A DNA stretch of 64,000 nucleotides. Origin: Zygnema cylindricum. Lineage: Eukaryota > Streptophyta > Zygnematophyceae > Zygnematales > Zygnemataceae. Below are positions 46,301 to 55,700 of this stretch, in pieces. The DNA lies in NCBI GenBank assembly GCA_037447655.1, contig JBBHKE010001526.1, forward strand, positions 62,001-126,000. The letters run 5' to 3'. The translations under genes and the position numbers were made by a program. Below the pieces are notes generated by a model. It saw only the letters and a list, made by a program, of their open reading frames with translations. It had not been told where the DNA came from and did not search any database. Each line of letters starts with the position of its first letter. The first letter of the stretch is position 1.

Positions 46301-47532
46301 TCGTGCTGTGAATCGTCGCTGACTTTCTTCTCCCACACTGTATGAGTCCAAAGCACAAGGGGAAAAATACGGCGATTGTCACAAAAACACAAAACATGAA
46401 CAAAAAATTGTGACAATTGTCACACAATATCAAAGAAAACAGTGAGTAGAAAAGTACTCACAATTGAAGACAAAAAAACAGATTGTGACAATTGTCACAC
46501 AACATCAAAGAAAACAGCAAAAAAATATGCCCGCAATTGAAGACAATTGAAGACAGAAAGAAAACATAAAGACACTTTTTCCTTTTATTTTTACTTCAAT
46601 TCTTTCCTTTTTCTTTTTCGATTGTTTCTATTTTTTACTTCACTTTTTTTTTTACTTCAATTTTCCCCCTTTTCTGCTCCAATCCTTTTTCTACTTCAAT
46701 TCTTCCCCTATTCTCCTTATATACTTTTTTTTTTTTTTTTTTTCACTTCAATTTTTTTTTTTACTTCACTCCTTTTTCTACTCCAATCCTTTTTTTTTCT
46801 ACTTCAATTCTTTTTCCATACTCTTTATATACTCCCACTTTTTTTCTTTTTTACTTCAATTCTTTACCATAAAAAAAAAAAAAACACTCACCTCACATGG
46901 GCCAATCCCAACCTTTCCGCCAACTCGTGAGCGAATCGCCTCTCCCTCGAAGAAAGTGAACTAGAAAACACAATGTTCTCACTCTCCTCTCTCCCTCCAT
47001 TTCGTATTTTCAATAAATTTTCTCTAATTTCGATCAGTTTTAATGAGTTTCCTCCGTCTTCCACATTTGTTTCATTTGTTTCTTCACTCATTTCCTGCGA
47101 TTCCATTTTTGCCGTCGAAGATTTTGCCTCGAATGATTCCCGTTCCGACGGAAAACGGCAAAAAAACGGAACTGAGGACGATGAAAACGGAACGGAAGGC
47201 AATGTAACGGAACATGGAACCTGTCTGGAGGAAACTGACAGAAAAGACAAATTTGACAGGTCTGACAGGTTTGATAAATTTGACAAATTTGACAAATTTG
47301 AAACATTTGTAACATTTGGGAAAAAATGTGATGGATGTGACAGGCTTATTTTTAAAGAAGGACAGTAGGAGTCGAAACGGGAGCTTTGGAAAAGACAAAA
47401 ATCGCCAGAAATGGGAGATAAGGATTTATTTATCGGGTATAAAGGGGAGTAAAATCGTCGGTTGTCTTTGATTGGGAGAGGGAGAGGGATAACCGATCGA
47501 ATTTTCTGAACGGAGAGAATTTTGAAATCCAT
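28854..47532 (-). CDS. R3H-domain plus UPF1/IGHMBP2-like SF1 helicase gene (5' five exons)
   Basis: Split gene for a superfamily 1B nucleic-acid helicase. Exons on the minus strand: 47532-46892, 43718-43545, 42239-41887, 41638-41111 and 30151-28854. All four junctions keep phase (2, 2, 1, 1), giving 998 codons. The order is a serine-rich N-terminus, R3H, an IGHMBP2-like N-terminal domain, Walker A, motif Ia, DEAS box, GDHKQLPP and QYRM. The motif V/VI exons are not in the window left of 28854, where Copia elements B-F lie. Either the next intron exceeds 24 kb or the gene is cut. Introns carry CCCTCT arrays, element E, a permease exon and an rDNA fragment. The serine-rich start could be an organelle transit peptide. 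IGHMBP2 normally has R3H at its C-terminus, so the order is unusual. Confidence 0.8.
30158..30390 (+). repeat. GA-rich microsatellite forming the exon 5 polypyrimidine tract
   Basis: GAGAGGGAGAGA array on the plus strand. On the minus strand the CTCTCCC tract ends about 12 nt before TTTTAG of the exon 5 acceptor. Confidence 0.9.
30391..32069. other. Helicase intron 4: AT-rich DNA and triple repeat
   Basis: No gene. A unit TGTATGGGAAGNCAGNGCGG ... CTGCCCATACA occurs three times (about 30950-30990, 31042-31085, 31228-31272), separated by AATAAAAG runs. Its ends are inverted (TGTATGGG/CCCATACA). 31290-31390 is nearly pure A. F/S-rich frames on the minus strand are artefacts of this. Confidence 0.7.
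32070..32200. mobile_element. Small CACTG/CACCG-type MITE
   Basis: 131 bp, left end CACTGTGTACCACTATTAAC, right end reverse complement CATTGTGTATCGCTATTAGT, flanked by TA. A short, diverged member of the TA-target family. Confidence 0.6.
32201..32696. other. No gene recognised
   Basis: AT-rich intron DNA with many irregular TTCTTTAC / AATCTTCTTT phrases (32340-32660). It ends with a decayed copy of the helicase exon 4 end (about 32678-32700). Confidence 0.5.
32697..33460 (+). repeat. Purine array with copies of the helicase exon 4 3' end
   Basis: GGGAGA array interrupted by non-repetitive islands at about 33168-33215 and 33294-33345. On the minus strand these match the last bases of helicase exon 4 plus its donor region (GGCAAGGACAGGNTTGCC). 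33136-33460, continued at 38489, is a near copy of 40557-40960. The last bases GACTC (33456-33460) are the target duplication of element E. Confidence 0.85.
33461..33853 (+). repeat. 5' LTR of Copia element E
   Basis: 393 bp, TGTTGGATTCCTAGTTTC to ATGACTACTAATTCAATA. The gag ATG (33836) is inside the LTR. The primer-binding site GGTTATGGGCC starts at 33854. It differs from the 3' LTR mainly by small indels near 33590 and 33632. Confidence 0.93.
33836..38101 (+). pseudogene. Copia element E gag-pol
   Basis: Gag from 33836 ([15 protein letters not shown]) with a CCHC knuckle ([14 protein letters not shown] near 34495-34540). A one-base A-run insertion near 34550 shifts the frame. Next come protease (DSGASHH near 34918), GAG-pre-integrase with HLRYGHL and CSGC, integrase with HSDLCGP, RTDNGGE and NGVSERYN, and a serine/proline linker. 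RT (YVDD near 37141) and RNase H ([17 protein letters not shown] near 37777; [16 protein letters not shown] near 37924) follow. Frame breaks lie near 36120, 36530, 36700, 37296 and 37650. It is a young but inactive copy in helicase intron 4, on the strand opposite to the gene. Confidence 0.92.
38114..38488 (+). repeat. 3' LTR of Copia element E
   Basis: 375 bp after the polypurine tract GCAAAGCAAGGGG. Ends TTCAATA, followed by GACTC (38489-38493), identical to 33456-33460. Its ATG at 38471 is open into the flanking DNA for about 200 codons (38471-39082). Confidence 0.93.
38494..38702 (+). repeat. Helicase exon 4-end copy plus GAGAGG array
   Basis: 38494-38535 continues the unit interrupted by element E (CTCCATACCTGGCAATCC, as at 40897). 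A GGGAGA array runs to 38702 and serves as intron sequence just downstream of the permease exon on the minus strand. Confidence 0.85.
38719..39397 (-). pseudogene. Isolated exon of a TyrP-type aromatic amino-acid permease
   Basis: Minus-strand open frame with a clean acceptor (TTTGCAG at 39398, preceded by a pyrimidine tract) and a possible donor GTTTGT at 38718. The 5' part encodes a hydrophobic helix with [13 protein letters not shown]. The 3' part encodes [25 protein letters not shown]. Both resemble successive membrane segments of hydroxy/aromatic amino-acid permeases of plants and algae. Between them is a soluble loop of over 130 residues (with [13 protein letters not shown]) that the family does not usually have. 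No other permease exon is visible. It lies in helicase intron 4 on the same strand, so I read it as a captured fragment or one exon of an overlapping gene. Confidence 0.5.
39398..40522. other. No gene; C-rich block and ACAGGACAAAAA repeats
   Basis: 39410-39540 is purine-rich. 39650-39950 is C-rich on the plus strand (CCACCCTCCCAC, CCCCCCCCTCCC), the reverse of the G-rich strand elsewhere. 39958-40510 contains irregular repeats of ACAGGACAAAAAACACA. The frames over this block are proline/threonine-rich and have no domains. Confidence 0.55.
40523..41100 (+). repeat. GAGAGG array with copies of the helicase exon 4 3' end
   Basis: Islands at about 40589-40637, 40726-40790 and 40894-40937 match the 3' end and donor of helicase exon 4 (original at 41111-41135). 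40557-40960 is the duplicate of 33136-33460 plus 38489-38560. It contains the uninterrupted target site of element E (GGGAGACTCCTCCATACC at 40888-40905). Confidence 0.9.
41111..41638 (-). CDS. Helicase exon 4: Q motif, Walker A and motif Ia
   Basis: 528 nt. Acceptor TTTGACAG before 41638, donor CCAG/GTACGG at 41110. Encodes [13 protein letters not shown] (Q motif), [17 protein letters not shown] (Walker A), [14 protein letters not shown] (motif Ia) and ends ALARTGLP. The Walker A second proline is phenylalanine. Exon 3 ends in one G and this exon begins TT, making an intact valine codon. The acceptor segment is present a second time at about 41684-41705. Confidence 0.87.
41887..42239 (-). CDS. 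Helicase exon 3: IGHMBP2-like 1B region
   Basis: 353 nt. The acceptor is CTCTAG at 42240-42245, directly at the edge of a CCCTCT array. The donor GTGAGA is at 41886. Encodes [15 protein letters not shown] and later [11 protein letters not shown], matching the beta-barrel 1B region that precedes the RecA1 domain in UPF1/IGHMBP2 helicases (GDxVG and the V-T-F-x-R-M segment). Confidence 0.8.
42246..42292 (+). repeat. Short GAGAGG array at the exon 3 acceptor
   Basis: On the minus strand this CCCTCT tract is the polypyrimidine tract of the exon 3 3' splice site. Confidence 0.85.
43005..43290 (+). repeat. GAGAGG-type purine microsatellite in helicase intron 2
   Basis: Irregular GGGAGA/GGAGGA array between exons 2 and 3. 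Reading frames across it are artefacts. Confidence 0.9.
43545..43718 (-). CDS. Helicase exon 2: IGHMBP2-like N-terminal segment
   Basis: 174 nt, too short to stand out as an open frame. The acceptor is inferred as GAAAG/T (43719), which makes the phases with exons 1 and 3 fit; the upstream tract is not pyrimidine-rich, so this end is uncertain. The donor is GAAAG/GTAATT. Encodes a glycine-rich run and [20 protein letters not shown] followed by TYGRE. This matches the LxxxGxxLxxLxVxxxxTxxxGR pattern near the start of IGHMBP2 helicases. Confidence 0.6.
43719..45454. other. Helicase intron 1, part: no gene recognised
   Basis: AT-rich. Holds two imperfect tandem duplications: a TTTCACGGTTTAAACGAT unit near 44352 and 44431, and a 69-bp unit at 45314-45382 and 45383-45451 that abuts the rDNA fragment. 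44500-44700 is less AT-rich but unidentified. Confidence 0.5.
45465..45902 (+). rRNA. Decayed rDNA fragment: 18S 3' tail, ITS1, 5.8S
   Basis: 45465-45490 matches the 18S 3' end (AGGTGAACCCGCGGAAAGAT, CATTG). ITS1 follows, then a 5.8S-like segment at about 45745-45902 with GATGAAGAACGCAAC, ATGTGAATTGCAAAATTCCG and TGAATCATCGAATCTTTGAA. ITS2-like sequence follows to about 45990 without a 28S start. Many G-to-A and C-to-T changes affect invariant bases (AACAAAATACGAT for AGCGAAATGCGAT), so it is a pseudogene. It lies in helicase intron 1. Confidence 0.85.
45903..46891. other. Helicase intron 1, part: repeats only
   Basis: A unit of about 76 bp is repeated near 46408-46482 and 46483-46556, each with the perfect palindrome TGTGACAATTGTCACA. 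46570-46870 is T-rich with repeated TTTTTACTTCAATTC, pyrimidine-rich on the plus strand. No gene. Confidence 0.6.
46892..47532 (-). CDS. Helicase exon 1: serine-rich N-terminus and R3H domain
   Basis: ATG at 47532-47530 in a favourable context (CCATGG), donor GTGAG/GTGAGT at 46891. The first about 130 residues are rich in serine and poor in acidic residues, with a leucine-asparagine-serine repeat from TTTGACAAA units (47257-47301 on the plus strand). The end, [20 protein letters not shown] followed by AHV, matches the core of R3H single-strand nucleic-acid-binding domains (R..H-E-L-A-E..GL.H). The start could direct the protein to an organelle, which is inference. Confidence 0.72.
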
Positions 47533-48679
47533 GGCCGTGAAGAAACTTTTTTGCTTTTCTTTTTTATGTTTTTTTCTAATCTCTTAAAATCATTTTTTTG
47601 CAGAAAATGATAAATTTTGACTTTTAACTCTAATAGATTTTTGATTTTTTTGTGAAAAAGATTAAAACCTGTGACAAAATCTCAGCAAATTTTGTTATTT
47701 TTATATATAATAATATTAAAGATAAGTGGAATTTTTAAACAGTAAACAAAAAGAAAAGTTGAAAATAACCTAATAAACAATCTCCCACAACTCAAAAGAC
47801 TTTTTATCTTATGTGATTTTGAAAATCACAATAGAAAACACAAAAAAACATAAAAGGAAAAAACGCATAAATCGGTCGAAAAGCATGTTTGTCTCCACAT
47901 TGATTGATAAAACGACAAAAAAGAATTGTCTCCTTCTGCAAAATCACATATGTTCCAAATTTTAAATGAAATTTCTTTTGAATCAAAAAAAAATCACATT
48001 TTCAAAAAAAAAAAATCCTTTTGAAACACAAAATTTCCATATTTTAAACAAGTCTTAAATCACAAAAACTTCACATTTTGAATGCAATTTTTTCTTGAAA
48101 CTAATAAATTTCAGGAAATAAAAAAAGAATTCAGCTTGAACCACATAGATTTAACATTTTCAAAAAGAATTCCTCTTGAAGTACATATATTTCACATTTT
48201 AAATGAAAATTTCTCTTCAAGAAGATAACTTATACATTTTTGAATCAAGTAAATTTCACATTTTTGAAAAAAAAAAAAAAACCCTTTGTGAAGCTCATAT
48301 TTTTCACATTTCAAATAAAATTTCTCCTTTTAAATGGAAATGCAATCTTGAATCACATACATTTCACATTTTAAAAGCAGTTTTTTCTTTAAAACTTCTG
48401 TGTTTTTATACATTTATGATAATAACTTCATAAAAACGGCTAATAATTGTCTATTTTGTTAAAAAAATAACATTTTTACAGGTTAATTTCAAGATTTTCC
48501 GGTTTAAAAATAAAAAGATAAATAAATATATAAAAAAACACAAAAAAACACATTAAAAAAAACAATAAACTTCACAAGAATCCGGTTTCACATTTTAGGT
48601 CTATATATTTGAAAAAATGAATACAACTCTAGCTTCAAATATTGATATCAATAAAATACATTGCAAAAAGGTTTAATTT
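47533..48679. promoter_or_regulatory. Upstream region of the helicase gene
   Basis: AT-rich DNA upstream of the helicase ATG. It presumably contains the promoter and 5' UTR, but no TATA box or other element can be assigned. 47970-48400 has irregular repeats of AATTTCACATTTTnAAA and TTCTTGAA. Confidence 0.3.
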
Positions 48680-49035
48680 CAGCATTTTAGGGTTATCTAG
48701 GGTTTTTCTAGGATTTATAAGGCTTTCCTAGATTTCTTTAGAGGGTTTTCCAGGGTTTTGAGGGTTTTTTGAAGGAAATGTTAGGGTTTTTTAAGGTTTT
48801 TAGACTTTTTAAGGTTTTTGAAGAGATTAGTAGGTTTTTTTAGAGTTTTTTTAAAGGATTGTTAGGGTTTTCCAGGGTTTTGAGGCTTTTTTTAAGAGAT
48901 TCATTGGGTATTCGAGGGTTTATTTTCAGGGATTGGTAAGGTTTTTCAGGGTTTTTTTGATTTTTAGGGATTTTTAGGGTTTTTAGGGTTTTAGGGGGTT
49001 TTTTGAAGGATTTTTAGGGTTTTTAGGGTTTTCTA
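48680..49035 (+). repeat. Degenerate TTTAGGG-like interstitial telomeric run
   Basis: Many irregular TTTTAGGG and TTTAGGG motifs in one orientation, most regular at 48958-49035. A second run follows at 50047-50226. It resembles plant/green-algal telomere repeats but is diluted and internal. Confidence 0.55.
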
Positions 49036-50046
49036 GGTCTTAGAAATGCAAAAAGGGGTTCAAAGGGGGTTCTGGTCTCAAAGCTATCCTACAAAATGCT
49101 TCAATTCAAAAATCTTTTTTTTTTTTTTTAATTTGTTTATTAGAATTTGTTCGTTTAAAATTTGTTTATTTAAAGTATTTAAATATAAAATTTGTATTTT
49201 TTTTTATTATTTTATGAAATTTTATTTTTCCAAGTTGTTTATCAATAATTAAGGTTTCAAATTTGTTTACAAAAGAAATTTTTATTTAAAATCTTTTTAT
49301 TTTTAACTGTAATTATCTAATTTATTTTTTTTTAATTAAACTGATTAACTAAAAAATTTATTTTTATTGCTGAGTTTTGGTGATTTTTTTGAAAGTTTGG
49401 CGATAGACAATTTCCCAGCTTTCTTTTTCCTTCTTTTTTTTTTTTTTTTTTTCTTTTAATACCTTTTTTTTTTCAATTGCGCACTAAAAAAAATGGAAAC
49501 GCAATTAAACAATAGAACATCCAAATTACATAAAAAAAAAGTTAGAAAAAAAATCCTTAAATTGACAACTGCAAAGGTTTTTTGTCGCGTACCGAATTGA
49601 TATCGTCAATATCGGCGATATCGGCGATTTGGGCGATTTTGGCGAGATTCCTGTAAGCTGCAACTATGTTCATTTTCATTTCATATTTAATATTTCATAT
49701 TTTATATTTCATATTTAATATTTAAGTATTTTAACTAAACGAATGATACCAATTCAGCTGAAATGTACGGAAGATCGAAGGTACGACGACTGTACGGAAA
49801 TACCGTACGAGAACGACGACGACGTCCGTTACTTCTGAAGCGTGTGAGCGTCACGTCACCTGGTACGACGAGCGTCATCCGCTAACCGACATAGATATCG
49901 TACGGAAGATGTGTCGGGATCGCGAACGAATATCGGCCACGATTTTAAATAGTTGTTTCCGGCCAATGAGAATCACCCAACCAACGAAACAAAAAAAAAA
50001 AACTCTTTTTACGCCTTCGGGCCCCAATCTCAAATATGACTTTCCC
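49036..50046. other. No gene recognised
   Basis: Very AT-rich to 49600, then TACGG-rich DNA resembling 7900-9400, with short CGATATCGGCGAT repeats at 49610-49650. Confidence 0.5.
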
Positions 50047-50226
50047 ATGCAATAGGGTTTTAGAGGGTTTTTAGGATTTTTTAGGGTTATTTGGGGGCTT
50101 TTAAGGGTTTTTTAGGTTTTTAAGGGTTTTTTAGAGCTTTTTAAGGTTTTTCAGGGTTTTTAGGGCATTTTATGTTTTTTTAGGGTTTAAGGGTTTTTAC
50201 TTTTTACGATTTTTAAGGGTTTTGGG
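50047..50226 (+). repeat. Second degenerate TTTAGGG-like run
   Basis: Same type as 48680-49035, in the same orientation, mixed with TTTAAGGG. Non-coding. Confidence 0.5.
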
Positions 50227-51355
50227 CTCGGCACCATCTGGCCCCTTTTTGCCTTTTCTGTTTGGCCCAACATTTATGAGGATGCGATTGCAACCGTCCG
50301 ATTATAATATCGACCTTTCCGATACGATTTATAAGCCCCCGATATGATTATCCGCCGTACGATGCAGATTTATACTAATTTGGATTTAAAGAAAATTAAA
50401 CACCCGCCCCAAACTTGTTTACACTAATATAGGTTCTGTTCAAAATCTGACAAATCATACACAAATCGTACCTTCACACCGTCGAAACGCGGTTGCCGGA
50501 CGAATATGTGAGAACGTGATTTTTGACAACCCGATTGCATCCCCTTTTTAGAGCGTATATTCTCATGCTTCCGTGGTTACTAAAACCCATTAATTATAAT
50601 TTCTCACTTAAAAAGGTACATTTTTGTACGGTCTGACACCAACCGTACAACATTCTATTTAGATGATAAAAATTGGAAAAGAACCCTAAATGGCGTAAAA
50701 GAAAAAACATAATAATTTATGTTGTTTAAGAATTTGGGGAAAAAAAAAAGGTACCTTAAATAGCGTCCATTACGCCAATAACAATTCACGGTGTAATGTT
50801 GGGTATCGAGGACCATTTGTCGATATTCAATATGTATCAAATTTAAGTTACCCGATAATCAATATATCGCCTCGATATATTGAAAAGCTAGATATCGCGA
50901 TATATCGCCAATATATTGCCGATATATCGTATCGCCAATATATTAAGGTTTTTTTTTTTTTTTTTAATTATTCTTTCTACTGCTGCTGCTAGTACTAGTG
51001 CTACTGCAGCTGGTAGTGTAGCTATTGCTACTCCAAATTAACAAAACTAACAATTAAAATTCACATTTTGTGCACTTCAGAAAAAAAAACCCTAAAAATA
51101 AGAATAATACTAGTCGCTGGAAATGGATAATCAGTAATGGCCACCAATCAGGATGCACATTGGTGGGTATTCATGCCTGAAAGCCTGAAAGGAACCTGCA
51201 AATTTATTTTTCAAATCATCCCTTGACTAAATTAGTGTGAACTTTTCGTACGGGACATTCTTTATGTACTAAAAAAGTAATTATATGAATTACAGAATTA
51301 TGCATGTTCTCTATTAGGCGGTCTCATTAAACATGTAGATACGTCTATTTCTAGT
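50227..51355. other. No gene; MITE fragments
   Basis: The right end of a CACCG-type MITE lies at about 50760-50793 (CAATTCACGGTG then TA). A fragment of the TGTTGGGTATCGAGG hAT-type element with ATATCG repeats is at 50798-50945. No coding frame. Confidence 0.5.
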
Positions 51356-52713
51356 TGTAGCAGGGTTACAAAGTTGGGTACTTAGTAAATAGTAGTGTTG
51401 GGTATCGGGTAAATTCATATCGCGATAATCTCGATATTCGATATATCAAATATCGATCGAGGAGAGTCCTCGATATATCGTACCGCGACCAACATAAATT
51501 ATCGCGATATATATCGCGATATATAGTATTTTTTAAATTTAATATTTTTATTTTTTTATATAATATGTTATTTTTGCGAAAAAGTCAAATTGTCTAATAC
51601 GCCACGTACGCCGTGATTTTCGTTCCGTGACTTAAAGGTTGACGCCGCAAAATGTAACCGACAAAAAAGTACTAATTCTGTACTTCTAATGATTGTTTTT
51701 TTGGGGTATGGTTACACGAGGAGGTCTCTGTAATAGTACGAACAGAAAAATTTATGTATTACAGAGGCATCGGGTACATCGCGTATCGTTTCTAAATAAG
51801 TTTTACATACGTGTCCTGATATGAATGGTTCCACGTAAGTTGACTATCAAATCTCAAGAATCATCAAACAATCTAGAAACCGACCATTTTCGTATGGGAA
51901 ATCGTACTTGCGTTTGACGTACGTGTACTTCACAAGTGTACCTCGTCAATGTACCTCAGAGATCTCTTCACTCCGCTGACTTTCAAGAAAAAACCGTATT
52001 TCTTTTCGGCAAAGATTTTACAGTCACTTTGTCCGAAGTCACGAGGCTTTGAAAACCTATGGGATTTTTTTTTTTTTTTTTTTTTAGCTTCGATATATCG
52101 ACGATACGATATATCGGCGATATATCGGCGATATATAGCAATAATTTAAAATTCGATATATCGAATATCGGGTACCTAAAATTCGATATATATCGAATAT
52201 CGGCAATGGGTCCTCGATACCCAACACTAGTAAATAGCAACAAGGCTGCTATAGTAGCGGTGTCAAAGCAGTGAAGCTGCGGTTCCAGACCAGCGCAACA
52301 TAGCAACGTAGCGACTTAGCGGCGCAGCAACTAAGTAGCGTAGCAGTATAGCACTGCAGTATAGCAGCGCAGCATAGCAGTATAGCAACTCCGCGGAATG
52401 TAGATAGAACGGTATAGTTCTAGAAGGATATTTTGGATTGATCTTGGCTGACCATGACGGTCCACGTGTACAGTTGTATAGTACTAGGTTAACTTTTAGT
52501 TGTTAGTTTAAATAGTGAAGTAGGTCTAGTCAGTAGGACACTCTTTGAGTAGACCTTCGTAGCGAGCGCTGAATCTTGTAACTTTCTTCTGAGTAATAAA
52601 GCGTAACTTTTTATTTCATTGCTGTGCACTCTTGCTGTTGCTACGGGAAGGTCCTTGGAGCCTTCCGCTGTGCATTGTGGTATATTGTGGTGAATATACT
52701 TACCCTTTTTACA
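51356..52713 (+). repeat. 5' LTR of Ty3 chromovirus G (interrupted by a MITE)
   Basis: Begins TGTAGCAGGGTTACAAAG and ends TTTTTACA. The MITE at 51393-52229 splits it. It matches 59018-59534, including the AGCGTAGCA-type short repeats and AATAAAGCG near 52596. The target-site duplication is CTAGT (51351-51355 and 59535-59539). The primer-binding site TGGTATCGGAGC starts at 52715 and is close to the usual tRNA-Met-initiator 3'-end complement. Confidence 0.92.
51393..52229. mobile_element. hAT-type MITE, TAGTGTTGGGTATCG family
   Basis: 837 bp with terminal repeats TAGTGTTGGGTATCG / CGATACCCAACACTA and a perfect 8-bp duplication GTAAATAG (51385-51392 and 52230-52237). Rich in subterminal ATATCGCGATATAT palindromes. 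No transposase. Related fragments lie at 50798-50945, 60225-60492 and 62430-62596. Confidence 0.88.
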
Positions 52714-52747
52714 CTGGTATCGGAGCAATTTCCCGTGACTCGACAGC

Positions 52748-55700
52748 ATGGATGAGCACGGCGTATCCACTATAGAAATGTTAGCGCAAGTTCTCAAGGA
52801 GTTGGAAAACGTTAGATTACAAAACGCGCAGCTAAGCAACACCGTGGCAGCGTTGAAATCTCGTCTTGGTGAACGACCTCAGGGAGGCATGGAGAGGGAC
52901 TTCAGAAGACCAAAATTACGACTTCCCGATGAGTTCGACCCTGCAAGACACAAGAACCATGACACATGGCTATTCTCTGTTGACATTTATCTCGAGAATT
53001 TTCCTAGCCTATCGGATCATGAGAAGATTCTCTACGCGGGTGGTCTTCTTAAAGGGGCAGCGGGGGCATGGTGAAAGACATTGGTGGAAGATGATGAGCT
53101 ACCGAGAGTTTGGGCTCTTTTCATTCAACTCATTCATGACGCTTGGCAACCCGTCAATTTGGCTAAGGCTGCGAGAGATAAGATCCCAGTGTTGAGGCAA
53201 CGAACCTCGGTGTTAGAGTTCACACAACGGTTTTTGGAGTGGAAGGTTCAAATACCTACGATGACGGAAGATGAAGCTCTGGATGGTTACGTGAAGGGGC
53301 TTAAATCATCCTTTCGTAGGGATGTGGAACAATGGCTGGCGCGGGAAAGTAGAACTCCTAGTCTCTCGGCAATCATTCAGTTTGCCGAGCGGACCAATTT
53401 AGTCAATTTTACCCTCCGTAGACCTTATCATTATGGGTCAAGCAGCGACGGAGGAGGTCGACGAGACGATGGCCCAACTCCCATGGAGCTCGGAGCAATT
53501 GAGATGGAAATGGAGATGGTCAATGTTCTGCAGAAAGAGAAGAGAATTATCAAAACCAAGACCAACAATTTGTCCCTCGAGGAACTCCAACGTAGGAGGC
53601 AAAATGGATTATGCTTCCAGTGCGGTTCCCCGCACCATATGGCCCGTGAATGTCCAATACGGAAAGGTCCCAGGAAGGGGAAACTTAACGTCATGAGGTT
53701 AGCCGGTGATGGAGGAGACCCTTTGGTATTTCGGGGTCAAATCGGAGTAGGCGCAACTAGCTTCATGGTGGGCTCCGGAACATTGGGAAACTTCATCAAC
53801 AAGGCGACGGTGAAAAGGCTCAAACTTCCTCTCGTGGTACTAAAAGATCGTCAATTGATACAGTTGGCCGACGGAAGTTCATTGTCTATTACTCATCGCA
53901 CTCCGTAGTTACGTGTTGGAATCGGGAAATTCCGATGGTATGACACTCTTCATGTATTACCTCTTGGAGACCATGAGGTAATATTGGGAAAGCCGTGGCT
54001 ACAGAAATGGAATCAGACGATCGATTGGCGAAGTGGCGACATGAGAGTGAAGAAAGGTGAAGAAGAGTTTAAGGTAAAAGTGGGAGCGGCTGGTAAAGGA
54101 GTGGAAGAGGGACGCCTACTTTCAGCCTTACCGCTTAAGAGGGCACTCAAGAAAGGGGAACAATAAGTATGGCGGTCGTCCAACCAATGGAGGAGGCGAA
54201 GAAGGAAATTCCGGAGGAATGGAATAATAAGGATCCCGACTTGACTCAAAAGAAAATGACGAAAACCGAAAGACTTCCGAAGATGCCCCGGAAGTCGTGA
54301 CAAAACTTCTCGAGGAGTACGTAGATGTTTTTCCCCCGAAGCTCCCAGAGGGATTGCCTCCGAAGCGCGAAGTAGACCACAAAATAGAGCTTGTTCCTGG
54401 AGCAATACCTCCGGCTAATCGGATGTACAAGATGAGCGACACCGAATTGGACGAACTCAAAAAGCAACTCGCGGAATTGGTCGAAGCCGGAGCAGTTAAG
54501 CGGAGCAAGTCACCCTATGGAGCCCCCGTTGTCTTCATAGATAAAAAAGATGGAGGTTTCCGTATGTGTGTGTATTACCGAGGGCTAAACATGTTAACAA
54601 TGAAGAATGCGTACCCTTAACCGAGAATAGATGAATTTTTGGATCGACTGCGAGGTGCTAAATATTTCTCGAAGATAGATTTACGGAGCGGTTATCACCT
54701 GATCAAAATTGCCGAGGAGGATGTGGAAAAGACGGCGTTTAGAACAGGGTATGGCCATTTTCAGTTTCGGGTGATGGCGTTCACGTTAACTAATGCGCCG
54801 GCGACCTTTATGCATCTAATGAACTCCATCTTTGGGCAATACTTGGATGCGTTTGTAATCGTCTTTCTAGACGACATCTTGGTTTATAGCTGAACTGTAG
54901 AGGATCATATGAAGCACCTACGGACAGTCCTACAAGTCCTTCGGGAAAACAAATTGTACGCGAAGGAGTAAATGTGATTTCTTGAGAGAGAAAATTCCAT
55001 GTGGTGAGCTGAGACTAAATCGCAGTGGATCCCAACAAAACGAGGGCAGTGAAGGAATGGCTCAGCCGGCGAATATTACGGAATTACAGCTTTTTGGGAT
55101 TATGCTCCTACTATCGACGTTTTGTCGAAGGCTTTGCAAGAATCGCTGCAACACTCACGGAATTATTCAAGAATGACGTGCCATACGAGTGGAAATCGGC
55201 ACAAGGGGCAATGTTTAACACGCTAAAGAGCGGTTGGTTACCGCCCCTGTGTTAGTTGTTCCCGACCCAGACTTACCTTAGACGATAATCACAGACGCTA
55301 GCGATACGGCTATTGGGGCAATCCTTATGCAGGATCAAGGAAAAGGCCTACAATCCATTGCCTATGATAGTCAAAAATTAAAGGCGGTGGAGCTTAATTG
55401 GGTCACCCATGAAAAAGAGACAATTGCGATCATCAATGCGTTGGAGGTTTCGAAATTTTATGTTCTAGGGAAGCGAATCATCGTCATTACGGATCACCAC
55501 GCTCTACAGTATTTGCAAACACAGCCGAAATTGTCCAAGAAACAAGTGGGGTGTATGGCATTTCTTCAAACCTTCGGGCCGGAACTAGCTATTGAGTATA
55601 AGCCGGGCAGGACGAACCCGACGGATGCACTGTCAAGAAGACCTATAGTCGCTGTGCTAGCGGCGGAGCAACGAGCGCAAGCATCGCATGCTGTCAACGA

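Noticed and set aside
48680-50226. True telomere or chromosome end
   Set aside because: The motifs are irregular and flanked on both sides by ordinary DNA.
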